DNA of 64,000 bases from Winogradskya consettensis (GTDB taxonomy: Bacteria; Actinomycetota; Actinomycetes; Mycobacteriales; Micromonosporaceae). The notes under the pieces were generated by a model. It saw only the letters and a list, made by a program, of their open reading frames with translations. It was not told the DNA's origin and did no database searches. This document shows, piece by piece, positions 51,042-59,665 of the stretch; positions within the stretch are counted from its first letter, which is position 1, and each line of letters begins with the position of its first letter. Location: NCBI RefSeq assembly GCF_018332715.1, contig NZ_BOQP01000019.1:17321-81320 (forward strand), given 5' to 3'. A program made the translations under genes and the position numbers.

Positions 51042-51524
51042 TCATCGGGTGCAGGCCGTCGTCGTGCAGCTGCCCACCGCGGCCGAGGTGGCGCGGTCGT
51101 TCAAGGTGTAGAGATACGTCACGGGCTTGCCGTTGGGGCCGTAAACGGTGCCGGAATCCAGGTTCCGCAGGCCGCTGTGCCGGGGGATCAGCACCCGGGG
51201 ACCGCCGAAATTCCCCTCGTCGTAGAGGAGCATGTCGTCGTCGCTGTTGTTCACGATCGACGAGATGGAGTCCTGCAGGGTCTCGCCATTCGTGTAATGG
51301 CTGTTGCGGAAATCCTTGATGTAGCCGACGAATGCCGTTCCACTACTGCGGTTGAGCCGGGCCTGGACCGAGGCGGTCCCGGTGGCGTTGTAATCCTTGT
51401 AGAAACAGACCTGCTGCTGACCGCACGTGTACGCGGCCTGGGCCGGACCCGGTGCGACGGCAAGAGCCCCGGCAACGGTCATCGCCGCCGCCGCTGCGCC
51501 GGTGAGAATGCTGCGCCTGTTCAT
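51042..51524 (-). CDS. Secreted peptidase-inhibitor I36-like / crystallin-fold protein
   Basis: A 160-residue secreted protein: signal peptide about 1-37 (PAQA-A), then CGQQQVCFYKDYNATG, DSISSIVNNSDDDMLLYDE and NFGGPRVLIPRHSGL. This resembles the I36 / beta-gamma-crystallin-like inhibitor group of actinomycetes (two cysteines early, a cysteine pair near the end). AAGGAG precedes the ATG by 5 bases. It may protect against proteases, but the partner is unknown. Confidence 0.82.
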   Translation of the reverse strand: MNRRSILTGAAAAAMTVAGALAVAPGPAQAAYTCGQQQVCFYKDYNATGTASVQARLNRSSGTAFVGYIKDFRNSHYTNGETLQDSISSIVNNSDDDMLLYDEGNFGGPRVLIPRHSGLRNLDSGTVYGPNGKPVTYLYTLNDRATSAAVGSCTTTACTR

Positions 51525-51653
51525 GGAACTCCTTCGTGGAGACAATTCGGATCAACGCTGATCGCTGACCCCGAAAAAACGTATCCGCCATTACTGAAGG
51601 AATACTTCCGGAGTTCTGAAAGGCTCACTGAACGCGGGCCGGGACGTGGAGGG

Positions 51654-53753
51654 TTACTTTCCTGCCGATGCATACAGCCGTGCGGAGGGCTCGCCGGGCG
51701 GGGTGGACGGCGCGAGCTGTGAGCCCTCGATGTCGAGGTGGGGCAGGACGCGGTTGAGCCAGCGGGGGAGCCACCAGGCGGCGCGGCCGAAGAGGGTCAT
51801 GACGGCGGGGACGAGCATCATGCGTACCAGGAAGGCATCGGCCAGAGTCCCGGCAGCGAGGCTGAACGCGATGGGTTTGATCGTGTTGTCGCCGTGGCCC
51901 AGGGCGCCGGAGCCGAAGACGCCGATCATGATGAGGGCCGCGGCGGCGATGACCTTGGCGCCGTGGGCGAAGCCGGTGCGGACGGCGCCGCGGGGGTCGG
52001 CGCCGCGGGCGTGTTCCTCGTGGATGCCGGTGAGCAGGAACATCTCGTAGTCCATGGAGAGGCCGAAGAGCACTCCGATCACGATGACCGGCAGAAAGCT
52101 GAGCAGCGGGCCGGCCGGGTCGACGCCGACCGGGCCGGCGAGGTGGCCCTGCTGGAACACCAGGACCGTGCAGCCGAGCGCCGCGCCGAGACTGAGCAGA
52201 AAGCTGACGACGGCTTTCAGCGCGACCAGCACCGAGCGGAACACCACGAGCAGCAGCAGGAACGCGAACCCGATGATCAGGGCGAGGTAGCCGGGGAGCC
52301 GCGCCGCGAGCAGGTCGGAGACGTCGATGGCGATGGCGGTGGTGCCGGTCACCTCGAGTCCCGGGCGTTCGCGCAGGTCGTGGACCAGTGTCGTGGTGGA
52401 TTCCGCCTCCGGGCCGCCGGTGGGGTAGACCGTCAGCAGCACCTGCCCACCGTGCTCGCCGCTGGGCACGACTCGGGCGACACCCGGCACCGCGTCGAGC
52501 CCCTGCTCGGCCGCGGCGGTGCCGACGACGAGGATCGGTGCGTTGACGCCGGCGCCGAACCCGGCGGCTTTCAGGTCGTACGCCTGCCGGACCGTCGACG
52601 TGGACGGCTCCGAACCGTCGGTCGGCAGCCCGAGCCGCAGGTGCAGCACCGGGATGGCGAGCGCGCCGAGCAGCACGACCGGGATGAGGACCCCGAGCGC
52701 CGGGAAGCGCGCGATCCAGCCCGCCCAGCGCAGGGCGTACTTCCCGCCCGCCGGCACCGTGCCCGCGGCGAGCCGGCGGCGGGTGCGGCGGCCGAGGATG
52801 CGCGGGCCGGCGATGCTGAGCAGGGCGGGGGTGAGCGTCACCGTGATCAGCATGGCGATCGCGACGGCGACGGCGGCGGACACACCCATCTGGGTCAGGA
52901 AGCCGACGCGCATCACGGCGAGCCCGGCCAGGGCGATGATCACGGTGAGTGCGGCGAAGACCACCGCGGTGCCGGCGGTGCCGACGGCGAGGGCGATGGA
53001 TTGTCGTACGGGTACCCCGTCGATCAGCTGCCGCCGGTGCCGGTTCACCACGAACAGCGCGTAGTCGATGCCGACGGCGAGACCGAGCAGCAGGGCCAGT
53101 GACGGCGCCACGTCGCTGAGCGCGATGAACCGGGTGGCCGCATAGATCCCGGCGAGGCTGACCCCGAGCCCGAGCAGCGCGGTGACGAGTGGCACGCCGG
53201 CCGCCACCAGCGACCCGAACGTGACGACGAGCACGACCAGCGCGATCAGCAACCCGATGTCGGTGCTGCTGCTGGACTCCGCCGCCGGTGCGAGCCCGGC
53301 GGACAGTTCGATCCGCAGCCCCGGACCCCGGGCAGCGTCAACCACCCCGGCGAGCCCCGCGGGCACGTCGTCACCGGTCAGCGTGACGGACAGCAGACCC
53401 ACCCGCCCGCCGGGCGACAGGGTTGTCGCAGGAGCGGCGGCGACCCCGGGCAGGGCGGCGATGTCGCTGCTCAGCCTCGTGATGGTCGCCTTGTCACCGG
53501 CGGTCAGCGACTGTCCCGCCGGGGCGGCGAAGACGATGTCGCCGCCCGGGTCGTCGCTGATCCCGAACTCCGCGTCGATGCGTTGCAGCGTGCCGACCGA
53601 GGCCAGGCCGTCGATGGTGAAGTCCGGGTCGAGCGGCTTCGACCAGGCGGCGGCACCACCGGCCGCGGCGGCGAGCAGAGCGATCCAGAGAACGACGATG
53701 AGCCACCGGCGGCGCGCGCTGAAGCCGCCGATGCGTGCGAGAAATCGAGCCAT
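51654..53753 (-). CDS. MMPL-family (RND-type) exporter
   Basis: A 699-residue membrane protein with about 12 helices in two halves. Each half has the MMPL core, for example GLAVGIDYALFVVNRHRRQL in the first and LFGLSMDYEMFLLTGIHEE in the second, where the Asp-Tyr pair lies in the proton relay. Large outer loops follow helices 1 and 7. These exporters move lipids, drugs or metabolites. It is divergent from a NarL two-component system, a common pairing in which the regulator controls the exporter. Confidence 0.92.
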   Translation of the reverse strand: MARFLARIGGFSARRRWLIVVLWIALLAAAAGGAAAWSKPLDPDFTIDGLASVGTLQRIDAEFGISDDPGGDIVFAAPAGQSLTAGDKATITRLSSDIAALPGVAAAPATTLSPGGRVGLLSVTLTGDDVPAGLAGVVDAARGPGLRIELSAGLAPAAESSSSTDIGLLIALVVLVVTFGSLVAAGVPLVTALLGLGVSLAGIYAATRFIALSDVAPSLALLLGLAVGIDYALFVVNRHRRQLIDGVPVRQSIALAVGTAGTAVVFAALTVIIALAGLAVMRVGFLTQMGVSAAVAVAIAMLITVTLTPALLSIAGPRILGRRTRRRLAAGTVPAGGKYALRWAGWIARFPALGVLIPVVLLGALAIPVLHLRLGLPTDGSEPSTSTVRQAYDLKAAGFGAGVNAPILVVGTAAAEQGLDAVPGVARVVPSGEHGGQVLLTVYPTGGPEAESTTTLVHDLRERPGLEVTGTTAIAIDVSDLLAARLPGYLALIIGFAFLLLLVVFRSVLVALKAVVSFLLSLGAALGCTVLVFQQGHLAGPVGVDPAGPLLSFLPVIVIGVLFGLSMDYEMFLLTGIHEEHARGADPRGAVRTGFAHGAKVIAAAALIMIGVFGSGALGHGDNTIKPIAFSLAAGTLADAFLVRMMLVPAVMTLFGRAAWWLPRWLNRVLPHLDIEGSQLAPSTPPGEPSARLYASAGK

Positions 53754-53872
53754 GCCATCAGTCTGTGAACGTGGCCCGGGGCGGGCATCGACCCGTGGTG
53801 GGAGCGCCGGGTTGATTCCTTCTCCACCCGCGGGTTGATTCCCGGTGAGCCCGGCGGCCGTACGGTGAGAAG

Positions 53873-54970
53873 GTGAAACCCCGGATCAGTGGTGCCCGGC
53901 TGAGCTGGCTGCTGTGCGCGGCCGAGCTACCGGTCTTCGTGGTGCTGACGTTCACGACCGCGCCCACCGCGTACGGAATCCTGGTCGTGGCCTGCGTGAT
54001 CGCGACGGTCCTGGCCTGGACCGGCTGGCTCGCGTTGCAGCTGCGCCGCGGTGACCGGCTGCCGGTCGATCCGGCCATGCTCGGCCTGCTCGTGGTGGTC
54101 GCGTCGACGAGCGGATTCGCCGGCGTGGCCGGTGGCAGTTCCTGGATCGTCATCCTCATGCTGGTCGTGTGCCTGCACGCGGCGACGTCGCTGCGCCGCC
54201 GTGCCGTGGTGGTGCCGGCCGCGGGTGCCGCCGCGGTGGGTGCGGGCTGGGCGTTCGGGGGTGGCGACGGCGGCACGACACTCGTCCTGCTGGCACTGAT
54301 CGGCGGCTTCTTCGCCGGCGGCCTCGCCCGCGGCCTGCGGCAGGCGCAGCTGCGCGAGGCCCGCGCCGGGCAGGCCGACCGGGAACGAGCCGCCGCGCTG
54401 GCCGAACGCTCCCGCATCGCCCGCGAGATCCACGACATCCTCGCCCACTCGCTCGCCGACCTCTCCATCCAACTGGAGCTCGCGGACGCGCTGCTCACCG
54501 ACGCGGGCGACACCAGCGGCGCCCGCGACCGGGTCCGGCACGCCCACGGCCTGGCCGCCGAGGGCATGCGCGAGACGCGACGGGCGGTCCACGCCCTGCA
54601 CAGCGACGCCCCGCCGCTGCCCGAGACACTCGCCCTGCTAGTCGGGGCACAGGCCGCCCTGGCCGTCACGGGAGTGCCCCGGCCGCTGCCCCCGGCTGCC
54701 GGGCTCGCCCTGCTCCGCACCGCGCAGGAGGCACTGACCAACGCCCGTAAGCACGCTCCGGGCGTACCCATCACGGTTGATCTTCGGTACGACCCGCACC
54801 GGACCGCCCTGACCGTCCACAATGCTGTACCCGCCCTGTCCCCGCCCGGCTCGCCGGAAGGCGGCTACGGCCTGGCGGGCATGAACGAACGGCTCCGGCT
54901 CGCCGGCGGCTCCCTGACCGCGGGTACGCACTCCGGCGGCTGGACCGTCCGCGCCGAGGTCCCCGCATGA
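53873..54970 (+). CDS. NarL-family sensor histidine kinase
   Basis: A 365-residue kinase with about six membrane helices (about 9-160) and no large outer domain. The dimerisation domain has AREIHDILAHSLADLSIQLE (phospho-site His187); the ATPase domain has TAQEALTNARKHA and GGYGLAGMNERL. The start is GTG 53873. The response regulator overlaps by ATGA. Probably senses a membrane-active compound and controls the divergent MMPL exporter. Confidence 0.92.
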   Translation: MKPRISGARLSWLLCAAELPVFVVLTFTTAPTAYGILVVACVIATVLAWTGWLALQLRRGDRLPVDPAMLGLLVVVASTSGFAGVAGGSSWIVILMLVVCLHAATSLRRRAVVVPAAGAAAVGAGWAFGGGDGGTTLVLLALIGGFFAGGLARGLRQAQLREARAGQADRERAAALAERSRIAREIHDILAHSLADLSIQLELADALLTDAGDTSGARDRVRHAHGLAAEGMRETRRAVHALHSDAPPLPETLALLVGAQAALAVTGVPRPLPPAAGLALLRTAQEALTNARKHAPGVPITVDLRYDPHRTALTVHNAVPALSPPGSPEGGYGLAGMNERLRLAGGSLTAGTHSGGWTVRAEVPA

Positions 54971-55647
54971 CCGCCCCGCTCCGGTTACTGATCGCCGACG
55001 ACCAGACCAGCGTCCGAGCCGGTCTGGTCGCCCTGCTCGGCACAGTGCCGGACATCGAGGTCGTGGGCGCCGCCGCCGACGGAGCCGAGGCGGTCGCCCT
55101 GACCGCAGCCCTCGAACCCGACGCCATCCTCATGGACCTGCGAATGCCAGTCATGGACGGCGTCGAGGCCACCGCCCGTATTGCCCGGACGCACCCGTCG
55201 GTGGCGGTGGTCGTCCTCACCACCTACGCCGACGACGACAGCGTGCTGACCGCGCTCTCCGCCGGCGCCCGCGGCTACCTGACGAAGGACGCGAGCCGCG
55301 CCGACCTCGCCCGCGCGCTGCACACCGCGGTGGCCGGCCAGGTCACCCTCGCCGGCCCGGCCCAGCAGGCACTGCTCGCCGCGGCCACCCCCGCGGCCCC
55401 GGGCCACCCCACCCGGCCGGTGGGCCTCACCGACCGCGAGAACCAAATCCTCCAGCTCATCGCCGAAGGCCTCCCCAACCGAGAAATAGCAGCCCGCCTC
55501 TTCATCGGCAACGCCACCGTCAAAACCCACGTCAACCACATCTTCGCCAAACTCGGCGTCACCACCCGCCAGGCCGCCCGCGACCGCGTAGAGGTCGATC
55601 GGAACACCCGCCCCCTCCCGGCTTGGGGACCTGACCGGGCCAGGTGA
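54967..55647 (+). CDS. LuxR/NarL-type response regulator
   Basis: A 226-residue regulator: receiver with IADDQ, phospho-acceptor Asp57 in LMDLRMPVMDG and the Lys in LTKDAS; C-terminal helix-turn-helix LTDRENQILQLIAEGLPNRE and GNATVKTHVNHIFAKLG. Partner of the preceding kinase. The C-terminal 20 residues are extended and Pro-rich. Confidence 0.92.
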   Translation: MTAPLRLLIADDQTSVRAGLVALLGTVPDIEVVGAAADGAEAVALTAALEPDAILMDLRMPVMDGVEATARIARTHPSVAVVVLTTYADDDSVLTALSAGARGYLTKDASRADLARALHTAVAGQVTLAGPAQQALLAAATPAAPGHPTRPVGLTDRENQILQLIAEGLPNREIAARLFIGNATVKTHVNHIFAKLGVTTRQAARDRVEVDRNTRPLPAWGPDRAR

Positions 55648-55810
55648 CGCTCGACAGTTCGGATTCCCAGGCAAGGCTTGCCGCTGCCACCCCGTATCAA
55701 CGTCGTGCGCCAGAGCATTTCGGGGCAGCGCCGAACTGATCATGCATCTACGCTCCTTGCCCGGCGATCAATGATGATCTGCTGCCCTGGCCGACGCGGA
55801 GGAGATCGCG

Positions 55811-56089
55811 ATGGCGGACGCTGACGAGCACGAGGACATCCGGCGGATCCGGCATCGCGCCGCGGACGCCTCGATGTGCTTCGGCTTGATCGCGATCCTG
55901 GTCGCGGTATTCAGCGGTACCGGGCCGATGCTGCCTGGCTACGCCCTGCTCGGAATCGGCGGGCTGGCGGGAATCGGGGTCTACGTCGCATCGGACACCA
56001 CCATCTCCCGATGGTTCACAGCCTGGTCCGCGGGTCTCACCGTCCTGGGCGTCGTTGCGCTGATCGTCGTCAGTCAGCTCATCGACTGA
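55811..56089 (+). CDS. Small membrane protein of unknown function
   Basis: A 92-residue protein with an acidic, basic-rich cytoplasmic start (DADEHEDIRRIRHR) and three hydrophobic helices (about 22-38, 41-58, 70-89). GGAGGAG lies upstream of the ATG with good spacing. It precedes the decayed secretion-related genes and may have been part of that locus. No family was recognised. Confidence 0.75.
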   Translation: MADADEHEDIRRIRHRAADASMCFGLIAILVAVFSGTGPMLPGYALLGIGGLAGIGVYVASDTTISRWFTAWSAGLTVLGVVALIVVSQLID

Positions 56090-56133
56090 CGACCTGTATC
56101 TCACGCAACCGGCCGTCTTTGCGGCCGAGAACG

Positions 56134-56926
56134 TTGTCATGGGGGCATCGCAGCGAGTTCCGGGTAGAACCATCATTCCTGGACGGATACGCAGGGCAGG
56201 TCCACCGGGCCGGCGACGACGCGGCAGCGGTGAAGCGATATCTGATCGATCACCCACCCGCTCGCGTGGATGGACTACACCAGCCCGTCCAACTACATCC
56301 TGGTGGCATTCGACCACGTATTCGGCTTCAACCCGCTGGAGCGGGCGCTCGAGTCGCTGCTCGGTGACTGGCAGGCGATCGCCCAGGCCGGCGTCGCGTT
56401 CGGTCACGCCGCTGACGCCGTGCAGGACCTCGGCTACAACGTGCAGGGCGGAGCGATCGCCCTGCAGCCGGGCTGGGAAGGGGTTGCCGCAGACGCCGCC
56501 TACTTCGGCTTCACCCGCCTCGCTGACGGTGCGGCGAACCTCGCTGACCCGTTCCGGGGGATCTCCCAGCAATTCACCGAGATCGCGCAAGGTGTGTACA
56601 ACACGAGCGAGGCCGTCAGCGGTTTCCTCAAGGGTCTCTGCGATGCCGCGATCATCGCCGGTATCGCCTTCGTAGCAGGAACCGCGACTGCAGCCTCAGG
56701 GGTCGGCGCCGTCGTCGGTTACGGCGTCGCCGGCGTGGAGATCGCCAACATGCTTCGGCTGTGGGCCCAGGCAACCGAGGCGATCAACAGCATCTTCGCC
56801 GCTGTGCAGGCCGCGCTGGGCATCATCGAAGGACAACTGTCACGGGTCGCCGACGCGGTCCCGGACCTGGCCGATTACAGCGCCTACCGCCACCCCCAGG
56901 TCCCCGCATGGGTAGGAGCCCGCTGA
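56134..56926 (+). pseudogene. Type VII secretion (WXG-like) protein gene with internal deletion and frameshift
   Basis: Two frames carry parts of a WXG-superfamily protein. From about 56134 one frame reads EFRVEPSFLDGYAGQVHRAG and continues for about 20 residues, the helical start typical of such proteins. From about 56252 another frame reads THPLAWMDYTSPSNYILVAF and then GWEGVAADAAYFGF with the central Trp-x-Gly, down to a plausible C-terminus. An in-frame TGA at 56243 and homology upstream of ATG 56270 show that this ATG is not the native start. A stretch between the two pieces seems to have been lost. The second frame (56270-56926) could still yield a 218-residue product. Confidence 0.6.
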
Positions 56927-57087
56927 TGCACCACAGCGTCTATGACATGGCCGGTGACGACCCTCGCATCGCCAAATTCTTGCGGACCACGCTGACGAAG
57001 CTCGCGGACGGCGACGACCCGCTGATGCGCGAAATGGCTCGAGGCGTCCTCGACGACCCCGGCAGATCTGACACAGGGACACGCTGA
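56926..57087 (+). CDS. Small coupled protein (53 aa) of the WXG locus
   Basis: ATG at 56926 overlaps the preceding stop (TGATG). The 53-residue product reads MHHSVYDMAGDDPRIAKFLR and ends acidic and helical (DPLMREMARGVLDD), resembling small companion proteins found after WXG-type genes in related actinomycetes (recalled, not searched). It seems intact although its neighbour is damaged. Confidence 0.6.
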   Translation: MHHSVYDMAGDDPRIAKFLRTTLTKLADGDDPLMREMARGVLDDPGRSDTGTR

Positions 57088-57128
57088 CCGGTACCGGAGT
57101 TGACGTTGATGCTGGGTAGGGTTTGCGG

Positions 57129-57704
57129 GTGGCGTTCACGCGGGCTGAGCTGGCGGGGTATCGGGGTGGGACGATTCCGGATCTGCTCGGGGATGATGTG
57201 CGGTTGTTGTTTGCCGGGATCAATCCGGGGTTGCTGACGGTGGCGACGCAGAGTCATTTCGGGCGGCGGGGGAACAGGTTCTATCCGGCGCTGTTCCGGG
57301 CGGGGATCGTCGACCGGCTGATCGATGCGTCGGGTGGGTTCGATCCGGCTGATGTGGCTCATCTGGAGGCTCGGGGTGTCGGGATCACGAGCCTGGTGGC
57401 GAAGGCGACGGCCAGGGCCGATGAGCTGACGACGGAGGAGCTCCGGGCGGGGGCGACCGCGTTGGCCGGGCGGGTCGCCCGGATCCGGCCCCGGGTCGTC
57501 GCGTTGCTGGGCATCACCGCGTACCGTGCGGCTTTCGATCGGCCGAAGGCTGTGGTCGGCCGGCAACCGGACCGGTTGGCCGGTGCGATCCTGTGGGTGG
57601 TGCCGAATCCGAGCGGGCTGAACGCGCATGCCACGGCTGACTCGCTGGCGAGTGCGTATGCCGAGGCTGCCGTGGCGGCGGGGATGGATCTGTATCCCCG
57701 TTGA
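57129..57704 (+). CDS. mug: Mug-like G/U mismatch-specific DNA glycosylase
   Basis: A 191-residue DNA repair enzyme of the uracil-DNA glycosylase superfamily: the active-site block LLFAGINPGLLT (Asn) and VPNPSGLNAH near the end match the Mug/TDG group. HFGRRGNRFYPAL is also typical. It would excise uracil or thymine mispaired with guanine. GTG 57129 has GGGTAGGG upstream; TTG 57123 is an alternative start. Confidence 0.88.
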   Translation: MAFTRAELAGYRGGTIPDLLGDDVRLLFAGINPGLLTVATQSHFGRRGNRFYPALFRAGIVDRLIDASGGFDPADVAHLEARGVGITSLVAKATARADELTTEELRAGATALAGRVARIRPRVVALLGITAYRAAFDRPKAVVGRQPDRLAGAILWVVPNPSGLNAHATADSLASAYAEAAVAAGMDLYPR

Positions 57705-57735
57705 ACTCGGCGGCGGCGCGGCCGTTCATCAAGGC

Positions 57736-59223
57736 GTGGATGAAATTTCTGTTGCTGAGTTCCGGACCGATGTCTTCGACAAGGAGTACATCACCCTGAA
57801 CGGGACCCGGGAGGGGATCGTGGTCGGGGGACGGCACCTGCTCGACCGGCTGCCCCGGGCGTTCGAGGGGGTCGATCAGATCGGGGTCATCGGGTGGGGG
57901 CCGCAGGCGTCGGCGCAGTCGCAGAACCTGCGGGATTCGCTCGCCGGCAGTGACGTGAGGGTGGTTGTCGGGCTGCGGGCCGGGTCCGCGTCGGCCGGGG
58001 CCGCGCGGGCGGCGGGGTTCACCGAGCAGGACGGGACGCTCGGGGAGATGTTCGAGGTGATCGCCGGCTCCGACATGGTGCTGCTGCTGATCTCCGATGC
58101 CGCCCAGGCGGCACTTCACGAGCAGATCTTTGCGGCTTTGCGTACGGGGGCCACGCTCGGGTTGTCGCACGGGTTCCTCCTCGGCTACCTCGACCAGCAG
58201 GGCGCACGGTTCCCCGAGGGGATCGACGTCATCGCCGTGTGTCCCAAGGGGATGGGCGCGTCGGTGCGTGCGCTCTATCTGCAGGGCGCGGAGACCAACG
58301 GGGCGGGCATCAACGCGAGCTTCGCCGTTGAGCAGGACGTCACCGGGCGGGCCACCGATCGGGCGCTGGGTTGGTCGGTGGGGCTGGGGGCGCCGTACAC
58401 GTTCCGGACCACGCTGCGGTCGGAATACCTGTCCGACCTGACCGGGGAGCGGGCCATTTTGCTCGGCGGGGTGCACGGGATCGTCGAGAGTCTGTACCGG
58501 CGGTTCCGGGAGCAGGGGATGGGCGAGACGGACGCGTACCGGCATTCGGTGGACTGCGTGACCGGGCCCATTTCGCGTACGGTTTCCAGGGACGGTTTGA
58601 TCGGGCTCTATCAGCGGCTCGACGATGCCGGGCGGGAGATCTTCGCTCGGGCGTACGCCGCCGCGTACCCGGTCGGGCTGGAGCTCACCCACGAGATCTA
58701 CGACGAGGTGCGCTCCGGCAACGAGATCCGCAGCGTCATCCTGGCCGGTGAACGGCTCGCGCGGTTCCCGATGGGCAGGATCGACCGGGCCTCGATGTGG
58801 CGGGCGGGTGAGGTGGCGCGCCGCGATCGCGACGACGAGCAGCTGCCGCTCGATCCGTTCACCGCCGGCGTCTTCTGCGGCGTGATGATGGGGCAGATCG
58901 ACACCTTCATCGAGTACGGCCACCCGTACTCGGAGATCGCGAACGAGTCGGTCATCGAGGCGACGGACTCGCTCAACCCGTACATGCATGCCCGGGGTGT
59001 CGCTTTCATGGTCGACAACTGTTCGACCACTGCGCGTCTGGGATCGCGGAAGTGGGCGCCGCGGTTCGATTATCTGCTCACTCAGACGGCCTATCCCTCG
59101 GCCGACGACACCAACACGCAGTGGGACACCACCCTGGTGAAAGCATTCGAACAGCACCCGATCCATGAGGTGCTGCGCGAGTGTGCGCGTCTGCGTCCGT
59201 CGGTGGATATCTTCGTCGCATGA
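57736..59223 (+). CDS. ilvC: Class II (plant-type) ketol-acid reductoisomerase
   Basis: A 495-residue enzyme converting acetolactate or acetohydroxybutyrate to the dihydroxy acid in valine and isoleucine synthesis, using NADPH and magnesium. The Rossmann motif is VIGWGPQASAQSQNLRDS; later blocks are VCPKGMG, GAGINASFAV, a duplicated knotted C-terminal domain with EIRSVILAG, ESVIEATDSLNPYMHARG and NCSTTARLGSRKWAPRFDY. Wording and length resemble plant chloroplast enzymes rather than the short class I form (about 340 residues) usual in actinobacteria. No other ilv gene is nearby. GTG 57736 with AAGG just upstream is used. The stop overlaps the MEKHLA gene (ATGA). Confidence 0.9.
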   Translation: MDEISVAEFRTDVFDKEYITLNGTREGIVVGGRHLLDRLPRAFEGVDQIGVIGWGPQASAQSQNLRDSLAGSDVRVVVGLRAGSASAGAARAAGFTEQDGTLGEMFEVIAGSDMVLLLISDAAQAALHEQIFAALRTGATLGLSHGFLLGYLDQQGARFPEGIDVIAVCPKGMGASVRALYLQGAETNGAGINASFAVEQDVTGRATDRALGWSVGLGAPYTFRTTLRSEYLSDLTGERAILLGGVHGIVESLYRRFREQGMGETDAYRHSVDCVTGPISRTVSRDGLIGLYQRLDDAGREIFARAYAAAYPVGLELTHEIYDEVRSGNEIRSVILAGERLARFPMGRIDRASMWRAGEVARRDRDDEQLPLDPFTAGVFCGVMMGQIDTFIEYGHPYSEIANESVIEATDSLNPYMHARGVAFMVDNCSTTARLGSRKWAPRFDYLLTQTAYPSADDTNTQWDTTLVKAFEQHPIHEVLRECARLRPSVDIFVA

Positions 59224-59660
59224 ACGGCCACGATGAAGCATTCGCCGAGCTGCTCGCGGACAGTTACGCCACCCTGGTCGGGCGGCCACTCGTGCCTTCG
59301 GATGTTCAGGATGCCGCGGCCTGGCTGTACGAAGCGCCATTCGGTCTGCTCGCTCACGACACGTCGCCGGACCCGCTGTTCGTCTATGCAAATCTGAGTG
59401 CGCAGAGGCATTTCGGGTACGCGTGGAGCGAGTTCGTCGGGCTGCCCTCGCGACTGTCCGCCGGGCAGGAGGACCGGGAGCCGCGTCAGGTCCTGCTGGA
59501 CGGGGTCCGGAGCAAGGGGTACGCCGACGGTTATCGCGGGCCGCGGGTGACAAGAACGGGGCGGCAGTTCTGGATCGAGGACGTGACTGTTTGGAACCTT
59601 GCGCACGCTGACGGCGTACCTGTCGGGCAGGCGGCCTTGATCGGCAGTTGGAGCGACTGA
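59220..59660 (+). CDS. MEKHLA-domain protein
   Basis: A 146-residue protein matching the MEKHLA (PAS-like) domain: LFVYANLSAQRHFGYAWSEF, GLPSRLSAG and the GYADGYRGPRVTRTGRQFWI to GQAALIGSW block. The domain was first described at the C-terminus of plant HD-ZIP III proteins and also occurs alone in bacteria. A small-molecule-sensing role is a guess. Start and stop are coupled to the ketol-acid reductoisomerase by ATGA. Confidence 0.85.
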   Translation: MNGHDEAFAELLADSYATLVGRPLVPSDVQDAAAWLYEAPFGLLAHDTSPDPLFVYANLSAQRHFGYAWSEFVGLPSRLSAGQEDREPRQVLLDGVRSKGYADGYRGPRVTRTGRQFWIEDVTVWNLAHADGVPVGQAALIGSWSD

Positions 59661-59665
59661 AGAGC

